Source of the DNA: QHWK01 sp035259385
GTDB lineage: Bacteria; Acidobacteriota; Vicinamibacteria; Vicinamibacterales; CAVVIG01
NCBI GenBank assembly: GCA_035259385.1
Contig: DATFWL010000545.1
Span: forward strand, 1 to 50,575
Length of the DNA: 50,575 nt
Direction: 5' to 3'
A program made the position numbers and the translations under genes. The notes beneath the pieces are model-generated. The model did not search any database. It was not told where the DNA came from and worked only from the letters and a program-made list of their open reading frames with translations. Numbering within the stretch: position 1 is the first letter of the stretch; each line of letters opens with the position of its first letter. Below, one piece after another: positions 40,251 through 49,243 of this stretch.

Positions 40251-43187
40251 ATGATGCGCAGGCTCGCCACCGCGTCCCTCGCCGGCTTCCTCGTCCTCCT
40301 GCCGGCCGTTCCCGCCGCCGCTCAGGGTCAGTCGTCCGCAGTGCAGGGGCACGTCACCGACGAGTCGGGGTCGGCGCTGCCAGGTGTGACGGTGGTGGTC
40401 ACGCACCAGGGCAGCGGCGTCTTCCGCCAGGTCGTCAGCAACAGTGACGGCTCGTACTTCCTCACCAACATCGTGCCGGGTCCGTACCGCATCACCGCCG
40501 AGCTGACCGGCTTCCGCAAGTACGAACGATCCGACATCCTGCTCACCGTCGGCAACACCGCGACGATCGACATCACGCTCGGCATCGGCGCGCTGGAGGA
40601 GAGCGTGACGGTCACGGGCGAGTCGCCGCTGGTCGACCTCACCTCGAAGCAGATCGGCGCGAACATCGGCCAGGCCGAACTCGGCGCGCTGCCGATCATG
40701 AACAAGGACTGGATGTACGCCGTCGGGCTGACGCCGGGCATCCAGGTCGCCTCGTCGACCGCGTCGTTCTCGTGCGAGTCGCTGATCGTCGGAGGCGGCA
40801 GCAACCGGAGCGGCAATTTCTCGATCGACGGCGGCGGCAACAACGACGACTACCTGGGCTCGTCGTGCGGCAGCCAGGTCCGTCCGGCGATCGAGGCCGT
40901 GCAGGAATTCCAGGTGTTGACCAACCAGTACGACGCCGAGTTCGGCCGAACCGCGGGCGCGGTCGTCAACGTCGTGACGAAGCAGGGCACCAACAGCTTT
41001 CACGGCTCCCTGTTCGACAGCTACACGGGCACCAATCTCGCGGCGAAGGACTTCTTCGTGGCCCAGAAAAACCTCGACAAGCCGCAGACCGCGCAGAAGG
41101 ACTACGGCGGCACGATTGGCGGCCCGATCGTCAGGAACAAGGCGCACTTCTTCTACAGCCTCGACCGCATCATCTTCGACGAGGGGCGAAGCGCGGTGTT
41201 CGTGAACCGGCCGGAGCTCAACTACTCCAACACGCAGAGCATGCATCTGATCAATCACATGTTCCGCTTCGACCACCAGATCAACCCGAACAACACCTGG
41301 ACGTTCCGCTACCTGGTCGAGTACTCGCCGACCTACAAGCGTCTCGCCAGGACCGAGACGCCGCCGGGGCTCGACCAGGAGTTCGACATCGATCGCACGA
41401 CTGGCGGCAAGTGGAACTGGGTGCTCGGCAACACGCGCGTCAACGAGCTGCGCGTCGGCTACACGCACGAGAAGAACGGCTTCACCGCGCCGGAGATCCA
41501 GGACGGCATCCCTTCGGTCAATCTGGCGCCGACGCTGCAGATGCTGTCGTCGTGGTTCGACGGGCCGAACAACGGCGCGCTGTTCCGCATCGACAACGCC
41601 TATGAGCTCAGCGAGTCGTATTCCTGGTTCGTCCCGAAGCTGGCGGGCGGGAACAACGACCTGAAGTTCGGCGGACAGTTCATCTACAGCAGCATCGAGC
41701 TGCCCGACCAGACCGACATGAACGGGCGGTTCGCCTTCGCCACCGACAAGGCGTTCAACCGGAACGACCCGTCGACGTATCCGGAGCGGCTGTTCATCCG
41801 CGTGCCCGATGCCAGCGACATCCTCATGCCGACCGACGTGCTGGTGCTGTTCGTGCAGGACAAGTGGCGCCGCAACAACCTCACGCTGAACCTGGGCGTG
41901 CGCTACGACCTCGAGATCACGCCGCTGTCGAACTCGTTCAACCCGCTGTTCTCGAACGGCGGCCACGCGGTCGACCGGAACAATCTCGCGCCGCGCCTCG
42001 GCGCCACCTGGACGCCGGGCGGGTCGACGAAGACGGTGCTGCGCGCCGGCTACGGCATCTTCTACGACAAGGTCACGCTGCAGACCACCACGCCGTTCGT
42101 GTCGCAGGGGGTCTACAGCTCGTCGTTCACGGCCGCGTTTCCGACCAACGCGGTCGATCCCGGCCCGAGCCGCGGCCAGCTCCCCACCAATCCGATGCTG
42201 GTCAACGGGCCGGTCGTCAACCGCGAGCTGCTCAATGCGCTGATTCCGTCGGGAACGCTCGGCCGCAACACCGGGATCGTCTTCATGGACAACCCGGATC
42301 GCCTCGTGCCGAACACGCATCAAGTGTCGCTCGGCTACGAGCGCCAGCTGTCGGCGCAGATGGCGGCGACGGTCGACTACATTCACAGCTGGAATCGCGA
42401 TCAGCTGATCACCTTCGATCTGAATCCGGGGTTGCGCGCGGACACGACGCGAAGCGGCCGCATCACCTACACCGATCTGTACGGGATCGCCGACGAGCTG
42501 GGGATTGCGCCGTTCGTGAACCAGGTGCTGACGCGGACCAACGACGGCTCGTCGCAGTTCGACGGCGTGAACGTCTCGCTCGAGAAGCGCTACAGCCGCA
42601 ACTGGGCTGCCCGGATCTCGTACGCGGTCGGCTACGCCCGCGGCAATTCCGAGGCCGACCAGACCAACCAGAACAACTATCAGGTCCTCGGCGATCCGAT
42701 GCTGTATCGCAACTTCGGACCGCTCAACGCGGATCGGCGGCAGAATTTCGTGATCAGCGGCCGCATCGAAGTCCCGCGCACGCACGGCCTGATGATCAGC
42801 GGCGCGTCCCGGATCATGACCGGAACGCCGATGAACATGATCAACTCGGCGGTCGACGCCGATCGCAACGGCCTGCTGTTCGATCTGTTGCCGGCCGGCA
42901 CCTACTGCGGTCAGGGCCTGAATTCGATCTGCGTCGACAACGCCGGCGGCCGAAACGGCGCTCGCGGCCCGTCGTTCAAGCAGACCGACTTGAAGTTCAG
43001 CTACCGCTTCCGCCCGCGCGGACAGACGCTGGAAACCAGCGTGGAGCTGTACAACCTGTTCAACACGGCGAACTTCAGCAATCCGACGGCCGATCAACGC
43101 CTGTCGGACTTCCTCGTGCTGACGTCGCTCAGCGGCGGCAACGGCCAACCGCGCGCGCTGCAGTTCAGCGTCCGCTTCGCTTTCTGA
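40251..43187 (+). CDS. TonB-dependent receptor, carboxypeptidase-regulatory type
   Basis: This 978-residue outer-membrane protein starts with a signal peptide (MMRRLATASLAGFLVLL, cut after PAAAQG). A carboxypeptidase-regulatory-like domain (about 27-105) has SGSALPGVTVVVTHQG and VPGPYRITAELTGFRKY. A plug domain follows, with GGSNRSGNFSIDG and QEFQVLTNQYDAEFGRTAG. The beta-barrel ends in FSVRFAF, the C-terminal Phe that marks an outer-membrane barrel. Such Oar-like receptors are numerous in Acidobacteriota and import or bind large nutrients; the ligand here is unknown. A promoter and GGAGGTG ribosome binding site lie upstream. Confidence 0.93.
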   Translation: MMRRLATASLAGFLVLLPAVPAAAQGQSSAVQGHVTDESGSALPGVTVVVTHQGSGVFRQVVSNSDGSYFLTNIVPGPYRITAELTGFRKYERSDILLTVGNTATIDITLGIGALEESVTVTGESPLVDLTSKQIGANIGQAELGALPIMNKDWMYAVGLTPGIQVASSTASFSCESLIVGGGSNRSGNFSIDGGGNNDDYLGSSCGSQVRPAIEAVQEFQVLTNQYDAEFGRTAGAVVNVVTKQGTNSFHGSLFDSYTGTNLAAKDFFVAQKNLDKPQTAQKDYGGTIGGPIVRNKAHFFYSLDRIIFDEGRSAVFVNRPELNYSNTQSMHLINHMFRFDHQINPNNTWTFRYLVEYSPTYKRLARTETPPGLDQEFDIDRTTGGKWNWVLGNTRVNELRVGYTHEKNGFTAPEIQDGIPSVNLAPTLQMLSSWFDGPNNGALFRIDNAYELSESYSWFVPKLAGGNNDLKFGGQFIYSSIELPDQTDMNGRFAFATDKAFNRNDPSTYPERLFIRVPDASDILMPTDVLVLFVQDKWRRNNLTLNLGVRYDLEITPLSNSFNPLFSNGGHAVDRNNLAPRLGATWTPGGSTKTVLRAGYGIFYDKVTLQTTTPFVSQGVYSSSFTAAFPTNAVDPGPSRGQLPTNPMLVNGPVVNRELLNALIPSGTLGRNTGIVFMDNPDRLVPNTHQVSLGYERQLSAQMAATVDYIHSWNRDQLITFDLNPGLRADTTRSGRITYTDLYGIADELGIAPFVNQVLTRTNDGSSQFDGVNVSLEKRYSRNWAARISYAVGYARGNSEADQTNQNNYQVLGDPMLYRNFGPLNADRRQNFVISGRIEVPRTHGLMISGASRIMTGTPMNMINSAVDADRNGLLFDLLPAGTYCGQGLNSICVDNAGGRNGARGPSFKQTDLKFSYRFRPRGQTLETSVELYNLFNTANFSNPTADQRLSDFLVLTSLSGGNGQPRALQFSVRFAF

Positions 43188-43190
43188 AAG

Positions 43191-43229
43191 ATGCCGGCGG
43201 GGCGTCCTGCACGGCCGCCCCGCCGGCAT
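43191..43229. terminator. Strong hairpin after the TonB receptor gene
   Basis: ATGCCGGCGGGGCG (43191-43204) and CGCCCCGCCGGCAT (43216-43229) form a perfect 14-bp stem with an 11-nt loop, three bases after the receptor stop. There is no T-run, so termination may need a factor. Confidence 0.6.
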
Positions 43230-43233
43230 GAGT

Positions 43234-43275
43234 GATGGCTGATGGCTGATGGCACATGTCAGATGGTTGATTGGC
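43234..43275. repeat. 7-nt tandem array (GATGGCT)
   Basis: GATGGCT, GATGGCT, GATGGCA, CATGTCA, GATGGTT and GATTGGC follow each other. It is the reverse complement of the AGCCATC array inside the SagB gene at 25085. It is next to the GAACCC array. Confidence 0.75.
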
Positions 43276-43278
43276 CGC

Positions 43279-43342
43279 GAACCCAGAACCCAGAACCCCG
43301 AACCCAGAACCAGAACCCCGAACTCCGAACCCCGAACCCCGA
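43279..43342. repeat. 7-nt tandem array (GAACCCA/GAACCCC), second copy
   Basis: GAACCCA, GAACCCA, GAACCCC, GAACCCA, GAACCA, GAACCCC, GAACTCC, GAACCCC and GAACCCC run in a row. The six-base GAACCA and the GAACTCC variant also occur in the nuoM array, with the same following order. Confidence 0.85.
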
Positions 43343-43362
43343 CGCGGTGCTAGCATGCGCCC

Positions 43363-44805
43363 ATGCGGCCGCTGCTTCTTGCGTCCGTGCTCGTCGTGGC
43401 CGCCGGATCGGGCGTCTCGCTCGACGCACTGCGTCGCGAGCAGCCGCGGACGCTGCGTGACATCGTCGTCAAGCGGGAGCGCATCGATCGCTTCGCGAAG
43501 TGGCTGATTGCCGTTCACCAGCACGATCCCGGCGAGAAAGATATGTACCTGGAGGACATCGCGTCGTGGTCGGCCGACGACCTTCGAGCGCTCTGGGCGG
43601 ACGCAAAGTTTCTCGCCGCGCTGATGCGTAACCTGGGTATCAGCCGGGTCACGTTTCCCGACCAGCGAGGCACCGTCGCGATCATTTACCCGCCGGAGTT
43701 GCTTCAGCGGATGCGCGCGATGGCGTGCGCCGCCAGCGGACGCATCGCCCGGCCCGACTGCGTCGCGATCCACGCGCAGCTGCACCTCGACGACGATCTG
43801 CATCCGCTCGCCGCCGATGCGGCCGCCGATCGCGAGCGCACCGGCGAGGACAACTTCATCCTGCGGCGCGCGGCGATCCTCCACGCCGACGTCGAAATCC
43901 TCGAACGTCCCGACCTCGCATACAGCGCCCCGTCGTCGGGGCGTCCGCTGCCGGGCCCGCAGCAGTTGCGCGTCGACACCACCGACGGCGTGTCGTTGAA
44001 CGTTCACGAAGTCGGGGTTCACTGGGAAATTGCGCGCACCCTGCTCGAGCTGATCAAGCCGAAGGACGGCGATCGGCCGCAGCCGGGTCGCGACCAGATG
44101 GTCCGCGACTGGTATCGCGCGACGACGGCGTGGATGCAATCCGTCGAGAGCCACGACACGAAGCACATCGACCGGGGACGCGACCTCTTTCCAAGCGATC
44201 CGGATCTGCTGTTTCTCTCCGGCACGCTGCACGAAGTCTACGCGACGCCGGAGATCCAGGCCGCCATGCACACGGTCGTGATGCCGACGGGCTACTCGAT
44301 TTCGATCGGGTCGGCCCGCGGCGAGCTCCGCCAGGCGGAGGGGTTTTTCCGCCGCGCCGTGGACCGCGCGCCGGAGATGGCGGAAGCGCATCTCCACCTT
44401 GGACGCGTCCTCGGCCTGCAGGGGCATCACGCCGACGCGATCGTCGAGCTCCGCCAGGCGCTCACGCATCTCGACGACGACGAGCTGCGCTATGACGGCG
44501 AGCTGTTTGCCGGCGCGGAAGAAGAGGCGCTTGGCCGCTACGACGAGGCGGCGGCGTTCTACGAGCAGGCCGCAGCCTGCTACCCCGGCGCGCAGTCACC
44601 GCTGATTGCGCTGAGTCAGCTGGCGCGGCGCCGCGGCGATCGCGCCGGCGCGCTCGCCGCCATGGAACGGCTCTACGCGCTGCCGCCAGTCGGCGACGAA
44701 GCGCGCCAGGACCCCTGGTGGGTGTACAAGATCGCGCAGGCGCGAAACGCCGGTGCGCTGCTCGACGAACTGCGCGCGCCCTTCCGACGGAGTAGCGCGC
44801 AATAA
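43363..44805 (+). CDS. TPR-repeat protein, secreted or lipid-anchored
   Basis: This 480-residue protein has a short signal-type start (MRPLLLASVLVVAAGSG). The C-terminal 170 residues are tetratricopeptide-like, with AEGFFRRAVDRAPEMAEAHLHLGRVL and AAAFYEQAAACYPGAQSPLIALSQLARRRG, a helix-turn-helix repeat pattern for protein contacts. The middle part is unrecognised. The start is ATG at 43363, just after the repeat arrays. The VWFA-related gene follows within 7 nt, so the two may be one transcription unit. This layout recurs in Acidobacteriota, with unknown role. Confidence 0.78.
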   Translation: MRPLLLASVLVVAAGSGVSLDALRREQPRTLRDIVVKRERIDRFAKWLIAVHQHDPGEKDMYLEDIASWSADDLRALWADAKFLAALMRNLGISRVTFPDQRGTVAIIYPPELLQRMRAMACAASGRIARPDCVAIHAQLHLDDDLHPLAADAAADRERTGEDNFILRRAAILHADVEILERPDLAYSAPSSGRPLPGPQQLRVDTTDGVSLNVHEVGVHWEIARTLLELIKPKDGDRPQPGRDQMVRDWYRATTAWMQSVESHDTKHIDRGRDLFPSDPDLLFLSGTLHEVYATPEIQAAMHTVVMPTGYSISIGSARGELRQAEGFFRRAVDRAPEMAEAHLHLGRVLGLQGHHADAIVELRQALTHLDDDELRYDGELFAGAEEEALGRYDEAAAFYEQAAACYPGAQSPLIALSQLARRRGDRAGALAAMERLYALPPVGDEARQDPWWVYKIAQARNAGALLDELRAPFRRSSAQ

Positions 44806-44812
44806 TCGGCGA

Positions 44813-45787
44813 GTGCGCCTGACGAGGGCACAAAGGACGACAAAGGACGCAGAGGAAGAGCGGGGAAGGGTCACAGACGTGGGACGACTGACGGCAGCGC
44901 GACTCGTAGCCATTGCCACCTCGGTACGTTCCTCCTTTGTGCCCTTTGTTGCCCTTCTAGCCTGGTCAGGCGCGGCCAGTGACGCAGCCTCGCAGCAGCC
45001 CGCGTTCGCGGCCCGCGTGGAGTCGGTCCGCGTCGACGTGCTCGTCATCGACAACGGCCGGCCGATCCTCGGCCTCGCGCCGGCAGACTTCGAGATCGTC
45101 GACAACGGTGTCCCGCAGCAGGTCGATCTCGTCAGCTTCGAGAACATCCCGCTGAACGTCGTGCTCGCGCTCGACATGAGCGACAGCGTCGCCGGCGAGC
45201 GGCTCGAGCAGCTGCAGGATGCCGGGCGCGCAATGCTCGGCGGCCTGAGGAAAGGCGATCAGGCAGCGGTCGTCACGTTCAGCAATGCCGTGACGCGTGC
45301 CGCGCCGTTGACGGAGGACATCTCGATCGTGCGCGATGCGCTGGACGAGGCGTGGGGCACCGGCATGACGTCGCTCGCCGACGGTGTTTACGCGGCGATG
45401 ATGATCGGCGAAGCCGACGCCGGCCGCGCACTGGTCATGGTGTTCAGCGACGGTCTCGACACGTCGAGCTGGCTTACCGACGATCGCGTCCTCGATTCCG
45501 CAAAGCGCGGCGACGCGGTGGTCTATTCGGTGGGCGTTGGCGACCGTGGCAACTCGTCGTTCCTGAAGGAGCTGACGTCGCTCACCGGCGGCACCGCCTA
45601 CAAGGTGGACTCGACCCGCGATCTGCGCGCGACCTTCCTGCGCATCCTCGATGAGTTCCGTCACCGCTATCTCGTCAGCTACACGCCGCGCGGCGTCTCG
45701 CGGGACGGCTGGCATCGGCTCGACGTGCGCGTGAAGAACCGCCGCGCGACGATCAAGGCCCGCCCGGGATATCTTGCCGGCAGCTGA
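44813..45787 (+). CDS. VWFA-related domain protein, secreted
   Basis: This 324-residue protein carries a von Willebrand factor A domain of the acidobacterial type, with ALDMSDSVAGE as the MIDAS-like metal site (DxSxS), VFSDGLDTSS and the C-terminal YLVSYTPRG and RPGYLA parts. The preceding stretch VRVDVLVIDNGRPILGLAPADFEIVDNG is the usual front part. The GTG at 44813 is the most likely start; GTG codons downstream are alternatives. The signal-peptide core (SSFVPFVALLAW) is encoded by one arm of an inverted repeat pair (44826-44956). Function is unknown; proteins of this type are abundant in the phylum. Confidence 0.83.
   Translation: MRLTRAQRTTKDAEEERGRVTDVGRLTAARLVAIATSVRSSFVPFVALLAWSGAASDAASQQPAFAARVESVRVDVLVIDNGRPILGLAPADFEIVDNGVPQQVDLVSFENIPLNVVLALDMSDSVAGERLEQLQDAGRAMLGGLRKGDQAAVVTFSNAVTRAAPLTEDISIVRDALDEAWGTGMTSLADGVYAAMMIGEADAGRALVMVFSDGLDTSSWLTDDRVLDSAKRGDAVVYSVGVGDRGNSSFLKELTSLTGGTAYKVDSTRDLRATFLRILDEFRHRYLVSYTPRGVSRDGWHRLDVRVKNRRATIKARPGYLAGS
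44826..44956. repeat. Inverted pair of CAAAGGACG-type arrays in the VWFA gene
   Basis: The left arm (44826-44855) has GGGCACAAAGG, ACGACAAAGG and ACGCAGAGG. The right arm (44927-44956) has the complement, CGTTCCTCCTTTGTG and CCCTTTGTTGCCC. The arms can pair across 71 nt. Both arms are in the coding part if the GTG at 44813 is used. The unit is the family of 36682-36718. Confidence 0.65.
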
Positions 45788-45810
45788 TCGCAGCGTCTCG
45801 TGCGGCCCCT

Positions 45811-46971
45811 TCACGTCCGCCCCAGACGCGCGGCGATCGCGGCTGCCATGACCTGCGCGCCCCGCGCGTCCGGGTGCCGATCCAACGGGAGATGCCACTC
45901 GGGATCGATCTCGACGAAGGCATAAGGAACGCCGCTGGCGTCGAGAATCCGGTGGCGCAGGTTCGCCTCGGGCGGAGATTCCGGCCCAATCTGTGGAACG
46001 AGCATCAGCAGGCCGGCGCCGCGCGCCTTCGCGAGGGCGGCAGTCGCGCGAAGCGCATCGCGCGTCATCCTGACGCCGTCGTCCACGGTCTGGTCGCGGC
46101 GAAACGGGACGAGGAGTGCCGTGAGCGCGCCCAGCCGCGATGGCGGATTCGCCGGCAGCCACGCAAGGCCTGGTCCGAGATGCGGCCGGTCGTCGTCGAG
46201 GTTGCGTCCGAACAACGTCGTCATGAACAGCGCGACGACCGCAACCGGCTGTTGGAAGCGCGGCAACTCTTTCTCGAGGCGCAGGTAGGCCTGATCGCTG
46301 CTGTAGCCGTGGACGGCCAGGTTCGCGCTCTGCAGCCGCATCAACGCACCGACACGCGCCGGCACCGAGTCGTCCCATGCCAGGCCGTCCCCGAACATCA
46401 CCGATTCGCCGGCGAACAGAATCGTCGGGCGCGTAAAGTCCACCGGTTCGTCGAGCGTGCGCACCCGATATCCGTTGGCGTCGACGGCGTACTCGATCGT
46501 CCGTCCCTCGATCACGACGCGGCCGACGCGCGACGGCGTGAGAACCCACCCGAGACGAGCATCCGGCTGCCGTCGCGGTTCGTCGTCCGCGACCAGCCAG
46601 CCGAGTGGACGCGGCGGCGCCCATCGCAGCACGAGTTCGCTGGCGCCGAGCGCCGCCGCGACGGCGACGGCGATCGGCACCGCACGGCCGGGCGACCGCG
46701 CGAAAAATCGCCCGATGAGACCGGCGGCACCGATCGACGCGAGGCCGACGAGTGCGATCGCGACGCGGACGGTCGTCTCGGCGCGGACATACCAGGCGCG
46801 CGTCACGAAGAACGAGGGCAGGAAGTGGCGATCGAGCCAGGCCTGGTTCGCGGCGATCGATCCGGCGGCGAGCGCGACGCCGAGTACGGCCACGGCGAGC
46901 TGAACCGATGAGCACGAGCGAGCGCGTCCTGGCGGACGCCGCGCGTGTGATTCAGGCCGCACACCGCGCAT
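45811..46971 (-). CDS. SGNH/GDSL-type hydrolase, membrane-bound
   Basis: This 386-residue protein has several membrane segments in the first 115 residues, then a periplasmic SGNH-type domain. Block I is FAGESVMFGDG with the Ser nucleophile (about residue 172). The last block is DRHPDARGAQ with the Asp and His of the triad (about 365-372). Such proteins often deacylate or acylate envelope glycans. No acyltransferase-3 domain is visible. The start at 46971 is an ATG; the first 20 residues are Arg-rich and might not be part of the protein. It is convergent with the VWFA gene. Confidence 0.75.
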   Translation of the reverse strand: MRGVRPESHARRPPGRARSCSSVQLAVAVLGVALAAGSIAANQAWLDRHFLPSFFVTRAWYVRAETTVRVAIALVGLASIGAAGLIGRFFARSPGRAVPIAVAVAAALGASELVLRWAPPRPLGWLVADDEPRRQPDARLGWVLTPSRVGRVVIEGRTIEYAVDANGYRVRTLDEPVDFTRPTILFAGESVMFGDGLAWDDSVPARVGALMRLQSANLAVHGYSSDQAYLRLEKELPRFQQPVAVVALFMTTLFGRNLDDDRPHLGPGLAWLPANPPSRLGALTALLVPFRRDQTVDDGVRMTRDALRATAALAKARGAGLLMLVPQIGPESPPEANLRHRILDASGVPYAFVEIDPEWHLPLDRHPDARGAQVMAAAIAARLGRT

Positions 46972-47078
46972 CGTATACGCGCCGCCCGGGCGTCACCGCT
47001 CGCGGCAGGCATTTCACGTCGTCAGACGTCGGGACAACGAAATGATGTTCGCCGTGGGTGGGTGGGACGTTGATGTGG

Positions 47079-47103
47079 CCGAGGCACTCGAGTCGGCCTC
47101 GAC
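47079..47103. promoter_or_regulatory. Hairpin in the leader of the DUF4234 gene
   Basis: CCGAGGC near 47080 and GCCTCG near 47096 can pair around ACTCGAGTCG, about 15 nt before the ATG. Its place suggests control of translation. No ribosome binding site of good quality is seen. Confidence 0.3.
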
Positions 47104-47117
47104 CAGCGAGGTATTGA

Positions 47118-47645
47118 ATGCACGTGGAGAATTCCGCGACCGTGGCTGACGCGCCGGTCGCCCGGCTGAACCGATCGACCGCGCTCAAACGTCGCAGCGT
47201 GGTCCTGATGATCCTGTTGACGGTGGTCACGCTCGGCTTCTACTACCCGGTCTGGTTCCTGCGCCGCCGCGCGGCGCTGAACAGCCTCGATTCACCGCGA
47301 AAGCTCGAAGCCTGGCCGTTCCTGCTGCTCCTCGCGTACTGGATCGGGATGATCGCCGTGTCGTTCGCGGCAGGCGACCAGCCGACGGAGGTGGCCTTCG
47401 GTCCGGGCGCCGCCGCGGTCCTGAGCCTCGTTCGCATCGCCGTCGGAATCGTGACCCTCGTGCAGTGTTTCTACATCAAGGACATCCTCGAAGATCACCT
47501 GGCGGGGCCTGAAGACGCGATCTCGAGCGGGCTGCTCTCCGACAGCGTGCAGTTGTCGCGGGCCCTGACGTTCTTCTTTCAGATCTTCTATCTGCAATAT
47601 GCCATCAACCGCTACCTCGCACGCAAGCAGCCTGCCGCCGCGTAG
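47118..47645 (+). CDS. DUF4234-like membrane protein
   Basis: This 175-residue protein has a first membrane segment MILLTVVTLGFYYPVWFL, which with the following RRRAALNSL is the pattern of DUF4234, and two or three more segments at about 72-90, 100-118 and near 148-160. The C terminus has YAINRYLARKQ. Its function is unknown. It is divergent from the SGNH gene and convergent with the quinoprotein gene. A hairpin precedes its ATG. Confidence 0.75.
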   Translation: MHVENSATVADAPVARLNRSTALKRRSVVLMILLTVVTLGFYYPVWFLRRRAALNSLDSPRKLEAWPFLLLLAYWIGMIAVSFAAGDQPTEVAFGPGAAAVLSLVRIAVGIVTLVQCFYIKDILEDHLAGPEDAISSGLLSDSVQLSRALTFFFQIFYLQYAINRYLARKQPAAA

Positions 47646-47677
47646 CGGCGATCGCGAGTCGTATGCGGTGCGAGCGC

Positions 47678-49243
47678 TCACTCCGCGAGCGCGAACACGA
47701 ACAGTGCGTGCCCTCCGGCGACCGCGACGTGCTGTCGGCCGGAGGCCAGAAACGACATCGGACCCGAACGAATCGCACCGCCAGTTTGAAACTGCCATAG
47801 CGGCTTGCCGCTCTTCGCGTCGAGCGCGAAGAAGTTGCCTTCGTTCGAACCGCTGAAGACGAGTCCGCCGGCAGTCGACATGACGCCGGCCCACGTCGGC
47901 GTCGGCAGCTTGAAGTCCCACGCCTGCCTGCCGGTCTTCACGTCGATCGCCCGGACCGCGCCCCACGCCTCTTCGTCGAGCCGCTTCTCGCTGCCACCGG
48001 TGTAGTAGGTGCCTGGTTTGTACTCGACGCCGGTCTTGTAGTAAATCGAGCCCATCTCGCGTACCGGAACGTACAACAGGTCGGTGAGCGGGCTGTAGGA
48101 CGGACTCGCCCAGTTCGTCGAGCCCTGCAGGCTCGGATAGACGAGGGTCCCCTTCTCCGAGGGCTCCATGTTCGGGATCGCAATCGGCCGGCCCTTGTCA
48201 TCGAGGCCCTTCGCCCAGGTCTGCTTCGCGTAAGGCGTGCCGTAGACGAACTCGCCGGTCCTGCGATCGAGCGCGTAGAAGAAGCCGTTGCGATTGGCGG
48301 CAACGACCAGCGATCGTTTCTGTCCGCGAATCTCGGTGTCGACGAGGACGGGAATCTGATTCGCATCCCAGTCGTGCACGTCGTGCGGCGTGAACTGGAA
48401 ATGCCAGCGCGGCTTGCCGGTGTCGACGTCGATGGCGACGAGCGACGAGGTGTAGAGGTTGTCGCCCTTGCGGGCGTCGCCGTTCCAGTCGGGCCCGGGA
48501 TTGCCGGTGCCCCAGTAGAGCAGCTTCAGCGACGGATCGTACGAACCGGTGAGCCAGGTCGCGCCGCCACCGTGCACCCAGCTATCGCCGGGCCACGATT
48601 CGCTTCCAGGCTCTCCGGGCGACGGAATCGTCCAGAAGCGCCACGCCTGCCTGCCGGTTTTCGCGTCGTAGGCGTCGAGGAACCCGCGGATGCCGGCTTC
48701 GCCGCCGCTGATGCCGACGATCACCTTGTCGTCGACGACGAGGGGCGCGGCGGTGATGGCGTGGCCCGTCGGGTTCTCGCCGACGTGCACCGACCAGCGC
48801 TCGACGCCGGAGCGCGCGTCGAGGGCGACGAGGTATCCGTCGAGCGAGCCGACGTAGACCATGTTCTCGCGAATCGCGACGCCGCGGTTCACGCGCGGGA
48901 ATCCGAGATTGAGCACGCTCGCCGCGATCGGCCGCGTCCATTCCCACAGCGCCTTGCCACTCCGCAGATCGAGCGCCGCCACCATGGTCGGTCCCGACGT
49001 GACGTACATCACGTCGTTGACGACGACCGGGGTCGATTCCACCGAGCCGGTGCCCGGCGGTTGATAGACCCAGACCGGCCGCAGCTTCGCGACGTTGTCC
49101 GGCGTCAGTTGCGTCAGCGGCGAATATCGATGCGAGCTGTACGAGCCCGAATACATCAGCCATTGCCCGTCCTGCGCCAGCAGCGGGATTGCGGCAGCAA
49201 CCAGAATCAGGACGACGAATGCGCACGAAGGGACGGATTTCAT
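47678..49243 (-). CDS. PQQ-dependent dehydrogenase-like quinoprotein
   Basis: This 521-residue secreted protein has a signal peptide ending near LLAQDGQ and at least seven W-docking motifs, such as AALDLRSGKALWEW, VALDARSGVERW, DAYDAKTGRQAW, AIDVDTGKPRW, YALDRRTGEF, AIDVKTGRQAW and ALDAKSGKPLWQ. These are the hallmark of the eight-blade PQQ propeller. GDSWVHGGGATWLTGSYDP and YWGTGNPGPDWNGD fit the PQQ-alcohol dehydrogenase core. The vicinal Cys-Cys over PQQ, found in classical methanol dehydrogenase, is absent. Substrate unknown. It overlaps the cytochrome c gene by 4 nt, so the cytochrome is the likely electron acceptor. Confidence 0.88.
   Translation of the reverse strand: MKSVPSCAFVVLILVAAAIPLLAQDGQWLMYSGSYSSHRYSPLTQLTPDNVAKLRPVWVYQPPGTGSVESTPVVVNDVMYVTSGPTMVAALDLRSGKALWEWTRPIAASVLNLGFPRVNRGVAIRENMVYVGSLDGYLVALDARSGVERWSVHVGENPTGHAITAAPLVVDDKVIVGISGGEAGIRGFLDAYDAKTGRQAWRFWTIPSPGEPGSESWPGDSWVHGGGATWLTGSYDPSLKLLYWGTGNPGPDWNGDARKGDNLYTSSLVAIDVDTGKPRWHFQFTPHDVHDWDANQIPVLVDTEIRGQKRSLVVAANRNGFFYALDRRTGEFVYGTPYAKQTWAKGLDDKGRPIAIPNMEPSEKGTLVYPSLQGSTNWASPSYSPLTDLLYVPVREMGSIYYKTGVEYKPGTYYTGGSEKRLDEEAWGAVRAIDVKTGRQAWDFKLPTPTWAGVMSTAGGLVFSGSNEGNFFALDAKSGKPLWQFQTGGAIRSGPMSFLASGRQHVAVAGGHALFVFALAE

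Noticed and set aside
39954..43229. A 1091-codon open frame on the minus strand opposite the TonB receptor
   Set aside because: It is a shadow of the receptor gene in G+C-rich DNA. The product is Arg/Val/Glu/Asp-rich without domains, and the plus-strand gene has a signal peptide, plug and barrel.
38240..43342. CRISPR array
   Set aside because: The repeats are 7-nt units without spacers, and no cas genes are present.
46952..47230. A 92-codon minus-strand frame between the SGNH and DUF4234 genes
   Set aside because: It overlaps the starts of both neighbours, has no recognised domain and no ribosome binding site.
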